Positions 49,532 to 59,829 of a DNA stretch of 64,000 bases are shown in pieces; within the stretch, counting starts at the first letter, position 1, and each line of letters starts with the position of its first letter. The notes under the pieces are model-generated. The model saw nothing but the letters and a program-made list of their open reading frames with translations. It had not been told where the DNA came from and searched no databases. The stretch is taken from the NCBI GenBank assembly GCA_022496805.1, contig CM040089.1, forward strand, positions 1,180,501 to 1,244,500, given 5' to 3'. A program made the translations under genes and the position numbers. The stretch is from Pohlia nutans. Its lineage: Eukaryota; Streptophyta; Bryopsida; Bryales; Mniaceae.

Positions 49532-50078
49532 TAAATATATGAATTTTTAGTTGTAATTTATGGCCTTTAACCAAGAAAAATGTAATCTCAGCACTGAGGA
49601 TGACTTTAATATCGTGCTTTCACCCATTAGTTGGAAGTAGAAGTTTCCATTAAAATGAGAGTTATGCAAACAGTGAACGTCCTACAACAAATGTAATATT
49701 GTATGACGTCAACGATTTTGTGTACAAGGTAGTGTTTTTTTTTTTTTTTTTCTTGCGGACGCCAAGTCATGAGCTCAATAGTTGGTTGTCAAAGGGTGTT
49801 TATTTCATGTAGGTGGTCCGCCGGGTTTTGATTCATGTTGAATTCGTTTGAGCGGCTATGAGATATACATGATTTGGTGCTGCTAAGTGAGCTTTTGCAA
49901 GCAGAAAAGTTGTAACAACCTATCAGCCCCGTACCCAAAAATGTGACAAGTGCTCAATGTGCTAACAAAAATACATTGGTCTTAAACACTAATTTAAAAA
50001 AAATGTATTATTTTAAAATCAAATTTACAAAGTTAATCTTTGAAGAAAAAAAGATCAAACATACAAACAAGTGAATGT

Positions 50079-51376
50079 AAAGTGTAATAGTAAACATATT
50101 AATGCTGTGGGTACATAGTGTCAAAAATGCTTAGGAGTGGGAAAATGAGAGAAAAAAAAAAGATTTGTTTTTTTTTAATTTTTCATGTGCCACATGGACC
50201 CCCTTGAGGAGGTGCCACATGGCGAAACCAAAAAAAAAGCTAGAATTGGAAAAACAGGCCAAAAGAAGCTCAAATTACAAGAAATTATCAACTAGATTTT
50301 TCAGCTCTACAACACTTGATTCATGCCTTCATCACAATCTCACCATGTCCAGATTCTCACAACCATCACCCCAGTTTCACACACTCCTCAGGCACCTCAA
50401 ATTTAAAATTAGGGTTGACACTCAGACTGCCCTCACAATACTTTTGATCACCAACCTCCCACTCAAGAAACAAGAGACGTAAATCTTCACCTGCTTGTAC
50501 TGCAAAATGCGTGTGAATGCCTCACACAAACACCGGGAGGAAGTACTAGCTCTTCCTAATCCCTAATTTGATTCAGTTTTTCTCAAAATTGAAGAATGTG
50601 CACTTGATTCAGATTCCTGAACCGGATTCTATAACGGGGATCAATTGAGTTGTCACCAAGGCAAGAGGATTTCACACACATCCTTCATCACTCACGGTAC
50701 TCTTCTGCCACAGTCTTTGCAAATTTTGGCACTCACTCTGCCTGAATCTTCGCTCCTCAATCACTCTCCGTGACCGACACTCACACAGTTGCGGCACACA
50801 CCCTCACAAAGCACAGAAAAGAAAATTTCCTCCCAATCTCTTGCCATAGACTTACAAATTAGGGTTTTTTAACCAAAAACATCAAACTCGGACTCCTTCC
50901 CCTCCCCTAACCATCGACACAGATCGAGCACAGATCGACACAGATCGCCATCGAACTCCATCGACATCAACCGGATCGCCATCAACCGGATTCCCTCACC
51001 TGCAGAAACCCTCGAACATCAAAACCCTCACTCAAAACCCTCACTCAAAACCCGCAGAAGCAGAAGCAGAAGATCGACAAGCAGAAGATCGACAAGGTGA
51101 ACATCGAAGCAGGGCATCGCCATCGCCATCGTCCGCCATCGCCATCGCCCGCCATCGTCTTTCTGCTTTCCGGGACCCCTTCTGCTTTCCCTGAGCCTCT
51201 GTGAAAATCATCCATCGTCCGCTCATCCATCGTCCGCCATCGTCCATCCATCCCCAATTAACCACAGCGCTCTACGTACCCCTTTTGAGTAATTGCTTAA
51301 TTACGTGGACTCCCGTATTTTCCGGCCACCTGCGAAATTTTTTTTGGGTCATAGTGTAATAGTAAACATATTAATG
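50079..51376. repeat. 1.25-kb insertion between 24-bp direct repeats
   Basis: AGTGTAATAGTAAACATATTAATG occurs at about 50081-50104 and again at about 51353-51376. The DNA between is distinct from its AT-rich surroundings: GC-richer, with GTGCCACATGG repeats (50187-50222), ATCGACACAGATCG words (50915-50960) and a CCATCG-rich tract (51105-51245). No ORF with a recognisable domain. Such long direct repeats could be a target duplication or recombination scar. 49611-50078 and 51377-52736 show no gene. Confidence 0.6.
51105..51245 (+). repeat. CCATCG-type hexanucleotide-like repeat
   Basis: GCCATCGCCATCGTCCGCCATCG-type words recur irregularly; the reverse frame gives a low-complexity Asp/Gly/Met peptide that I do not accept as a gene. 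Confidence 0.7.
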
Positions 51377-52736
51377 AAGTATATAAATTGCGACAGGAAA
51401 ATCATAAAAAATCATCACAATAGGTCTTTTCAATAGAAATCTATAACTTCAAACCTAAACATAGAAATCTATAGTTACAAATCCATAATTACAAATCTAC
51501 AATCTCTTATATACAAGACACAAAATAGAATTCTTTGTGCTTATGTCAAAGTATAACGAATGCAAATAAAAAGAAAATACAAACTATCACATAGAACTAG
51601 CAACATAGTCAAATTCTCTCCATATACCGAGATGTTTAAGTTATTGTAAGAGATGGTGATTATTGATTAGAGAATTTATTGAAAAAAATGGTAATTAGAA
51701 GATTATTCACTTGTAAGAGATGTTGATTAGAGGAAGTTTATACAGTTAAGTTTAAGTAAAAGGATTGAATATTTTTTAATTGAATTTACAAGTTGACTTT
51801 GGAAATTCACCAAAATTACATTTTTGGTACTTTCAACTTACATAAGGAGATAAAAACAAGTTTCCCATATAGGAAACGCGGAAAATTTTCCCACAATTGT
51901 AACTTTCCAAGATAAAAAATACACTACAATCATCCCAAGAAAGTTACAATTGTGGGAATTTTGTCCCACTTCCCATATGAAATTCCATGTGGGAATGTCT
52001 TTATCTCTCTATCAAGCTCTCCATGTGTTAATATTCATTGTGATTCATTAATATCATAATGTTTTAAAAGTGGTGAAGTTGTTCATATGTCTGAGTACTA
52101 TTATAATTTGGTTACAAACGTGTTTCTAAGAGATTCTTGTAAAAGCAATTAAAGAATGTGTTAATAGGTAATAAGTTTATCATTTTAATTCAATATTTTT
52201 CTTTAGACACTTTTGGCCAATAAATTTTAAAATTCACAAGATAATGAATTAATTTGTATTTGTAATAAATTTATAAAGATAAAGTCTTAAAAAATAAGTA
52301 CATATGATGTTTGGCTAAAATAACTTTTCCACCAATCAAAGAATGGAGTTTGTAAATGCTAGTTCGTTAATATCAAAAAATTCCAGTTTGAAATAGAACA
52401 AAAATTTGCTTGTAAAAACCCAACATTACTATCCTTATATAAAACAAGTAAAAGTCATCACTTGTTTTTTACAATCTTTTACTATTGAATGCTGTTTCTA
52501 CCTTGTGCGGCCCGGCCTACAACAATGTCTTGTGCTCAAGGAATTTATCCTTCCCCAGGTGGAAGCTTACTCTCATTCTGACCAATCTCCCTTCCATCCA
52601 TTGAGATTTGGGTTGAAGTGCTCTTTTTTCTTTCCTTTTCTTTTCCATTTTTCAGTTTTCCAAAAAAAACAGAAAAAGTGGACCCACCTATGTAGGAGTG
52701 ACTGTCATTCTCATCAATTTGTTCGTTTGAGGATAG

Positions 52737-53544
52737 TTAACCCTTTAGTGCCAGGGTGGTTCTGGAAGAACCACAGTTTTTGGGTGATATTTTTAATTTT
52801 TTTTTTGGTTGAAATTCAAGGTACTATTAATAGTATCTAACCGTATAAATGTAATCATAGCTTAATGAAACAAGTGTCAGTCAAATCTCGATAAGATCGG
52901 ACCGTTGGATTGGAAGATCATAGTGTATCTTTGAACCGTATGATGCACACTCAAAAATGAGATTTTGGGGGGCGTGTGACTTCAAGGCTAATTAGAGTTT
53001 GGGTTAAATTTTCAAATATGAAAGTGAAGATGTTCAACAATGAGCTATGCCACCACCTCTCCATTGCAATCTTTCATGTCAAGAACGGACTCATACATAA
53101 TTATTGTGAATTTTATAGGTGAGAGTGACTTATCCATGTACGGTTTAGGACACTAATTTATACGTTAAAATAAGAAAGGAGTTGGTACATTGATCAAGAT
53201 CGGAATACACACACTAATGGAACATGAACGAGAGAACACAATCCAAAAATAAAACACGAGATAACAAACTTCCAAACACTAGAAATACAACATAGTACAT
53301 ATGCTGTATTTGTAAGTATTTGCTGTATTTTGAGGTATTTGCAGTATTTTGGTGTTTTGTACATGGGTATTTGGATATCTAAGAAAGTCAGATTCCAAAT
53401 TTTCTTTTTTGCATCATTTGTAGAATCAAAAGTTACACATCTGAACTTCAGACACCGGACTAAGATGGTTTACAGATTTTATAGCATTTCATTTTCTGGT
53501 GATTTAGTGACCACTTAGCGGTTATGTGGGCACTAAAAGGTTAA
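52737..53544. mobile_element. 800-bp TTAA element (family H)
   Basis: TTAACCCTTTAGTGCC at 52737 and, inversely, TTAACCTTTTAGTGCC at 53544. The first bases vary from the main type but keep the TTAA-CC-TTTAG layout. No ORF. A lone similar end (TTAACCCATTAGTGCCC) is at 22030. The following 53545-54570 is AT-rich with no gene; a short repeated block GG(T)ACCCC around 53588 and 54240 marks possible repeat ends. Confidence 0.7.
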
Positions 53545-54574
53545 AATACTTTGATTGTCTTGGAAATTCAAGGTACAAGCATGCTTGGGGTACCCCATAA
53601 GGACTGTTATACTATAAAATTGTGATTTTTTTCCCTTTAACATAGGTAAAATTACAAATCTTATTGTAAAAGCATGATTTTAATATCACTTCATTTGCTT
53701 CAAGTAGAATACCATGTGGAAGTACATTAAAAAATTGCTATTAATTGATTAAAGTTGTTAATATGATTCTTGTAGCCCACATTCAAGTGGGCATTCAAGA
53801 CTATGTCATAGTGTGAGTTTTTAGTTTAAAAATCCCAAAAGAATATAAATACTTACGGAAAGTGTTTGTAATTGACTATATTGATTTATGATTTAATAAT
53901 CAATTGTAGTATTTTACAACATGAAATGTGGTATGCAAATATTTTTTTATAATTTTCACGATCCTCTGAAATATTATAAGGAGGGTTACATCTAAAAGGA
54001 CTTCAAAATTGAAGATTTTTTGGATTTTAAATTTGAAACATAAAAATTGAGTTGTAAGGTAGTGAATAGATAAAAAATTCATGGTAAAATTCTTATATAT
54101 ACATGTCTATTTTCCATTGATATGATATGAGGTACTAAATCCTAATAAGTAAGAAAATTAAAAATTAATTACTTTTGTTTTTATTTGCAAAATATGACAT
54201 TTAAAATTTCTTTCATTCTTGATTCCTGGTTATTGACTGGGGTACCCCAAGCATGCTTGTACCCTCCAGTTTCTTTTGAGCTCCAAAGGGAGAGAGAGTA
54301 ACACTAGCCTGTGGGGCTAGTGTGAATGAAGAGTATGTTGGGGGAAGTGCTCCTAATTTGGCCACTGGGACGAAGTTCGAGCGTGCTTTGAGCTCCACAT
54401 CAAACAAAAGCTTCCATTCTTTCAGGCACCCTGAATCAAATTGATAGGAAGGAGAGATATCTTGTTAGTTTTTGAACACTAGTTGAAGACTCATCGTTTT
54501 TCATTTCCCATTTCATGGGAACAGTGGTTGAATATTATGCTTATTATTTCTGTCTTCTTGTGACTAAAACCACT

Positions 54575-54680
54575 CACCAGCACTGATACAGCCCATGTGC
54601 TTGGCTTGATTTCATCCCTTTTTCATTTATAATAAGTGAAAAACAACACATTTCCTAGTGGAATGTTTGTAGAGAAAGCA
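54575..54680 (+). repeat. Dispersed repeat, partner of 4330-4435
   Basis: AGCACTGATACAGCCCA then AGTGAAAAACAACACATTTCCTA, as in the 4.3-kb copy. Confidence 0.6.
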
Positions 54681-54879
54681 AAACGTAAGCAAGAGAGTGG
54701 TCTTTTGAACAATTTATGTTTGAATTCCTGGAGTATGAAGTTGTGTTCACCAGAATATGCAGGTAAGACTTCATGAAATCATGTCTGGAAAGTTATGATT
54801 GCTGGAGCGGCAGGCAACCTTGAAACTAAGGTTCAACTTCCTGTAAAATTTGATAACATGTATACAACCCTACACCACT

Positions 54880-55110
54880 GCCAGTCAGTTTGAAAATATC
54901 AAGTAAGAAATTGTACTGCATTAAGCAGGAACTAGGGGTATTTGGGGCTTGATTACCAGTCCCAACATGTCCCAAGTCTAGACCTGGCAACCTTGCAACT
55001 GCTTTTCTTTCCCTGGTGGTGAAGCGACACCTTAAGGAAGAAAAACTTTTGCAAAATTTTAGTGTCAAAGCAAGATTTCTGTTTTGGTATAGCAAAATTC
55101 TTTGTGGCAC
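54880..55110 (+). repeat. Dispersed repeat with an empty hAT target
   Basis: Aligns with 57200-57240 joined to 57488-57615 (ATTACCAGTCCCAAC, TGTCCCAAGTCTAGACC, GCAAGATTTCTGTTTTGGTA). GTCCCAAC occurs once here (54959-54966) and twice in the other copy. Confidence 0.85.
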
Positions 55111-55131
55111 TCGGATTTAGAATTTAACACA

Positions 55132-55313
55132 CATTACAAGGAGAGGCGTCGTTTCTCACTCTGGAGGATTCTGTTCATTGTCACTTTTCCTTGTACACGC
55201 TTGTCCTACTTGACGAACCGCACTCACCAAGTCCAACCAAAAAACTTGTGAGTGCGAAGTGGCGCGGTTTGACTCACGGAAGGAGTGAAAAGCAACGCCT
55301 TCTCCTTGTAGTG
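55132..55313. mobile_element. 182-bp CACTA-type MITE, ACA duplication
   Basis: CATTACAAGGAGAGGCGTCG at the left and, inversely, CACTACAAGGAGAAGGCGTTGC at the right; ACA on both flanks (55129-55131, 55314-55316). A worn relative is at 41395-41576. 55317-55806 has no gene. Confidence 0.87.
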
Positions 55314-55806
55314 ACAGTTATCAGTGAGCTCAAAAAATTCAACTTCTGTCAAAAATTCTGTGAACTTCGATAGCCTGATATCATATCCATGCAATGAAAC
55401 CTGAAACAAGTTGTTCAACTAATTTTGTGTTTAAGGATAAATCCATCATACAGGTGTACCCTAAGCATACGTCTTCTCAGTGCCAACATCAGCATAGCCA
55501 TGACATCTATCAACGATCCTAACATTAAACTGAGTGGACCTGTACGAAAAAACTCTCGAATAACACTCTGTGCAAGAGGGATTCGGGAAAGTCAAATTAG
55601 TTTCATTATCCTGATAACTCAACTTATATAAACATATCAAAACTTCTCACAGCGTACATTGCACCTAAAACCAATTCAACTCCATCTAATTCCAATACCA
55701 AGATCGTCATTCAACTTCGACTCTCTACAACCTTATAACAATTAAAATAGTCCGACGTGGCACATCCATGTACACATTTCACACTCACCCTCCAGATATC
55801 AACATA

Positions 55807-56026
55807 AGGTAGGAGCACCTAAAACCAACAGTGCACCTAATTGCGACAAAATCTACACCTTGCAACCATTTCAGAACGCAAATCTAGGCACATCTTAGAG
55901 CCCTTATTGTATGTTGACCAAAATGATAAGCTATCTATGGTCTACCTAGATTTACGTTCTAGAATGACCAGTACGCCTAGATCCTGTCGCAATTAGGTAC
56001 AGTGTTGGTTTTAGGTGCTCCTACCT
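55807..56026. mobile_element. 220-bp MITE with about 45-bp TIRs, TA target
   Basis: TA (55805-55806, 56027-56028) flanks inverted repeats beginning AGGTAGGAGCACCTAAAACC, nearly identical for 42-48 bp. TA duplication suggests Tc1/mariner; the ends differ from Stowaway. Confidence 0.87.
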
Positions 56027-56379
56027 TATACCATCGACTACCACACATTCACAAAATTTGACACTTCCCAACCCCACTCACATTATCTTCACGATTAAGC
56101 ATTAAAAGAATTTTCTCATTAAGAAACAAGTTTAAATGATATCTGGGTTCATGTCATCAATGATTTCAGAAACATTGGTTATTATTGTGGTGAACGATAA
56201 ATTTGTTGAAATACAAACTTGAGTATTGGACAGTACGGTATTGTATCAGTTCCTGCTGATTGAGGTTGCTTACAGTGATTTGTTCTTTTAAATTTCCATG
56301 TTCAAAACAGATTATGACAGTTGGACTCACTTTGACAAATTCCCTGAGTATTTGTTTTGTATTCACGTCGTCTCACAAG

Positions 56380-56585
56380 GAGCTCATATGGTTCCCCTGT
56401 GTTGATTCTCCCATGAGTGTCACTTTTCCCTGTGACTTCGAGTTTTGACATGCGTACAAAATCACCTGCATAAGCTTAGTCACCTACTTGTAGTAGGAAA
56501 GTTTTAACAGGTGTCGAGTTTTGAAGCTCAGAGGGGAAAGTGACACTCACAGGGGAATCAACACAGGGAAACCATATGAGACCCA
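56380..56585. repeat. 205-bp foldback, about 75-bp arms
   Basis: Arms share TCATATGGTT(C/T)CCCTGTGTTG and GAGTGTCACTTT, with a loop of about 50 bp. A long-hairpin RNA would form if transcribed. Target duplication not resolved. Confidence 0.75.
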
Positions 56586-56904
56586 TGTGTCTGTTATCCT
56601 GGAGTTATCCCATAAGGTTTGTGGAACTTACAGCCGGACTTGGCTACGATCAGGTGTAGTATCTGTTCTTATCAGTTCAATATCTGATTCAGGGTTCATT
56701 GAACCCCATGATATTAATCTAATTTTTCAGTGGGTGCAGGTCCATTCAGCAGCTTGCTGCCCGGCTGCGCGCGCGTCGCCTTGGTATTGCACTACCCCTT
56801 TGGCTGGCGCAGCCCTACCTCCTCTCCCGAGGGATCCAATCTAAACCCAAATTGGATCACCTGTTCCTACAAATTCAGCACGTTCTCTTCCACATTGAGA
56901 GAAA

Positions 56905-57115
56905 TTCCCACCATCTTGAGAGCTTGTTATGTGAAATTGCGCCGAGTCTCAAATCAAACTCAAATTCTTCCACACAAATCAGAATAACAATCTCTTGAGG
57001 ATCTGTTATGTGCAATTGAGATTCCGTGTCTTTCATATGGCGCTTTCTTACCCACTTTGACTTATAAAAAGATTCCCTAATTTCTTGAGAACTTGTTATG
57101 TGAAATTGTGCTTTG
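56905..57115 (+). repeat. Degenerate tandem repeat, three units
   Basis: CTTGAGAGCTTGTTATGTGAAATTG-like words occur near 56913, 56992 and 57081, at 80-90 bp spacing, with unlike filler between them. No gene in 56586-57200. Confidence 0.55.
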
Positions 57116-57240
57116 CCAAACTAATGTCCTGACTCAAATAGTTGAGCACGAACTTGAATTCTTTTCTCTTCTTCCTGATTAACGCCTATATGACATGAGA
57201 AGTCAGTTGAGGTATTTAAAGGTTGATTACCAGTCCCAAC

Positions 57241-57487
57241 CAGGGTTGTCTTCTTCGACACATTTTCGACAATGTCTGTCTAGTTGTCTTGTTCGTTGTT
57301 GTTGAGTTGTTTGACGGGTGTTTAGTACATTAGACAACTTGGATAAAATATGCACGAATAATCAGGAATAGTGAGGAATATTTTAGAATATTGTAAGCAT
57401 ATTCTAAGAATATGGTATATTCCCAGAGAAGGGGATGTGTTATCTGTCTTCGACGTCGTGTCGAGCTTGTTGCATAGAACAACCCTA
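57241..57487. mobile_element. 247-bp hAT-type MITE, perfect 8-bp duplication
   Basis: GTCCCAAC at 57233-57240 and 57488-57495 flank CAGGGTTGTC...ACAACCCTA. The related unoccupied sequence at 54959-54966 has one GTCCCAAC. CAGGG ends and 8 bp are diagnostic of hAT. Confidence 0.92.
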
Positions 57488-57833
57488 GTCCCAACCTGTC
57501 CCAAGTCTAGACCCAACCCTTTCAACTGCTTTCCTTGGTGGTGACGCGACACCGTAAGGAAAGAAAAACTGTTGTAAGGTTTCAGTGAAGCAAGATTTCT
57601 GTTTTGGTATAGCAAGATTCCAATTTGATGTTATCTAGAAGTAGAGTTGTGCACAGAGAATATGATTTTTGTTCTAATCGTGACAAAGAATTGTGTTCGA
57701 ATTTGAAAAAACATCCTAAATAGGTGTGCAAGCTTCGGCGAGGCAAAGTGGTTAACATTTGAGGAGGGGATACGTGAGGAGCATGGAGTCAGACTTCAGG
57801 GCTGGATGCTTTATTCACACATTATAGTTCCAG

Positions 57834-58408
57834 TTAACCCCTAAACGTCCTCACCCCTCTCCATATTCGGCAGTTTTGCAAAGATGCATCATAAAATGCA
57901 AGCCAACGGGATATTTTGCACTTGATGCATGAATAAAAATAGTACATTATGAATTTTAGATTCAATCCATACAGTTAAATCTGCGATTGCAATCACCAAT
58001 ATTTTGTACAAAATTTGAAACTTGAAATTGAAAATGCTTTTGTAATTTGATTACAAATAAGATACTGACAATTTGTACATGAAATTTGTTGTGATTGGTT
58101 GAAATGTAATACTCTAAGTGTAGTGATTTTCAAAGATTGTTTGGTTGCTTAATTTTACGAGTTCATTTTTTCAAGAGCACATTTAGACTAAAACCTTTGA
58201 AATTTTTAGTGAATCACTTCATCATGAAATGAGGCATAAAAATTTCACAAATCATCCTCTTTCTAATCGGATCACATATGCATGAAGATATCTTGTCATA
58301 GAATTTTGTTGTATTTCTTTTCCTTGCAAAAAGTGCATGACGGATGAGAAAATGTGGATGAAATCTGTACATCGTCCAAAAGATGATGGTTGGTCCTTTA
58401 GGGGTTAA
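57834..58408 (+). mobile_element. TTAA family B copy 5, undivided reference copy
   Basis: TTAA 57834-57837 and 58405-58408; ends CCCCTAAACGTCCTCACC and, inversely, CCCCTAAAGGACCAACC; 567 bp. It is the best-preserved family B copy and serves as reference for the interrupted ones. No ORF. Confidence 0.9.
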
Positions 58409-58576
58409 TCAAATAGAAGTCACTCAATATTTTTTTCACTTTCTATTCCAAAATGACCTTGCACTCCATTTCCGTTAGTTTTCAAAGGCATGAAAATAAA
58501 CTCAGAGAAAAACCTAGGCACAGAAATACGAGAACCCAAAAATACCGTCAGTGACCCATCTTCCAATTGCTCTGTA

Positions 58577-58919
58577 GAGCATGGCTCCACCAGCTAGCAA
58601 CTCGGAATTGCACTCTGAAGGTCATCCAAAATTTGAGGTCTACCTCACCATGTAGTTTCTCACCAACATCACTCAATTAGGCTCTGAAAATAGCAAGTAA
58701 GCCACTCACAAGTCACCATGCATGGATTGTGCAATCAAGAAGAGAAGATACAAGAAGAGAAGATACAAGAAGAGAAGATACACTAACTTGAGTCATTTTG
58801 AGGCTCCTAAACTAGGTAGTTGTATTAAGTGTCTCCCTCCAAATAAATTGTTGACCAACCCATGCACATCCATTTTTTCAGAGCCAGAGAGCTTTCCAGA
58901 GTGTTAGTGGAGATACTCT
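58577..58919. mobile_element. GAGCATCTCCA-type MITE with a 15-bp tandem repeat
   Basis: AGAGCATGGCTCCACCAGC on the left and, inversely, GAGAGTATCTCCACTAACA on the right. The left half matches 10735-10892 in reverse. Inside, AAGAAGAGAAGATAC is repeated three times (58737-58781). Confidence 0.65.
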
Positions 58920-59145
58920 CATCAACAAATTACTGTTCCATCAATTAAGATCTACACTTATTCGAAACCCAAGCCTACGACAATTCTGTCAAACAACCGT
59001 ATGTCCATAACAATCCACACATCCATATACTGTATGCATCAATGCCGCAACTAGATACTTCCCGGTCGATCAGTTGGCATGTTCATACAAGCCTTCTAGA
59101 GCCACGAACTCATGCGTTTCCAAGAAATACTACAAAATGCGCAGG

Positions 59146-59705
59146 CTAATGTGGCCGTCGGTCTTCATCGTTGCCGGGAGGGCTGTAGTCGCAAACGTGG
59201 AAGATCCCATCCGCGCCACAATCGGCTGAAGCGCACCCAACAGTAGTCGTGGTATTCCACACCACCTGCGTGTAATCGCAGGGCTCCTAAACATTTTTGC
59301 CGTGGTAAAAAGTGCATAGTTTGGTCTCATTTTTTACCCCATTTAGCACTGTGACGGAAAGTGCAGATTGGGAGTTGGGTTCAAACTTTGCCTCCCTTTC
59401 TAGAACCTTTACCGGGAAAAACCATGGTGCTTTTGACGGGCGTGGAGGCAAAAAAACTTGTCCGGGGTAAAAATCCCTCATTTTTACCCCCACTCGAGTT
59501 TGACCCCGGAGTCAAACTGTGAGGGTTCCCTGTGGTATCATGTGTCATTCCAGACGAGCGGTACTACGCCCACGACGCTTCGCGCGGCGTTGTGAGCCTC
59601 CAAGTACTCCGCTTGATTGGGCGGCTGCGCTTGAGAAACGGACAGACTGCTCGCTATGGTCACGGCGACCAACACGACATTTATAGAGCTCCCCTCTACT
59701 GCCAT
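59146..59705 (-). pseudogene. PR-1-like (CAP domain) gene, core lost, MITE inserted
   Basis: PR-1 proteins are secreted CAP-domain defence proteins that bind sterols and lipids. The first part (ATG 59705 to a TGA at 59538) encodes 55 residues: a signal peptide (VVLVAVTIASSLSVSQA), then EYLEAHNAARSVVGVVPLVW, the CAP start. After a 254-bp insertion, the second part (59278-59146) encodes DYTQVVWNTTTTVGCASADC and CDYSPPGNDEDRRPH with a normal stop, the CAP ending. About 70 middle residues, including the core histidine region, are missing, so the insertion came with, or after, a deletion. Both ends and the promoter remain. A functional product is not possible from this copy. It is about 2.5 kb from the terpene synthase. 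Confidence 0.9.
59279..59532. mobile_element. 254-bp hAT-type MITE in the PR-1 pseudogene
   Basis: CAGGGCTCCTAAACATT at the left and, inversely, CAGGGAACCCTCACAG at the right. Flanks TGTAATCG and TGGTATCA agree at five of eight bases, a worn or deletion-associated duplication. Inside is GGGGGTAAAAATGAGGGATTTTTACCCC-type foldback (reverse strand, split across 59470-59505). Confidence 0.65.
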
Positions 59706-59781
59706 GCTTGCAACTACTCTATCTCAGCGAGGATCGATCTTCTTAGTTTGCTTGCTGGGAGTGCAACTGATATTAATTTCT

Positions 59782-59788
59782 TATATAA
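59782..59788 (-). promoter_or_regulatory. TATA box of the PR-1 pseudogene
   Basis: On the minus strand TATATAA lies about 77 bp upstream of the ATG, a normal plant distance. Further TATATAAT words nearby (59810-59825) make the exact box uncertain. Confidence 0.45.
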
Positions 59789-59829
59789 TCGATCCTTGCA
59801 ACCCTATATAATATAACTTATATAATTGA

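Noticed and set aside
51041..51265. 74-codon minus ORF
   Set aside because: Product of the CCATCG repeat; low-complexity peptide.
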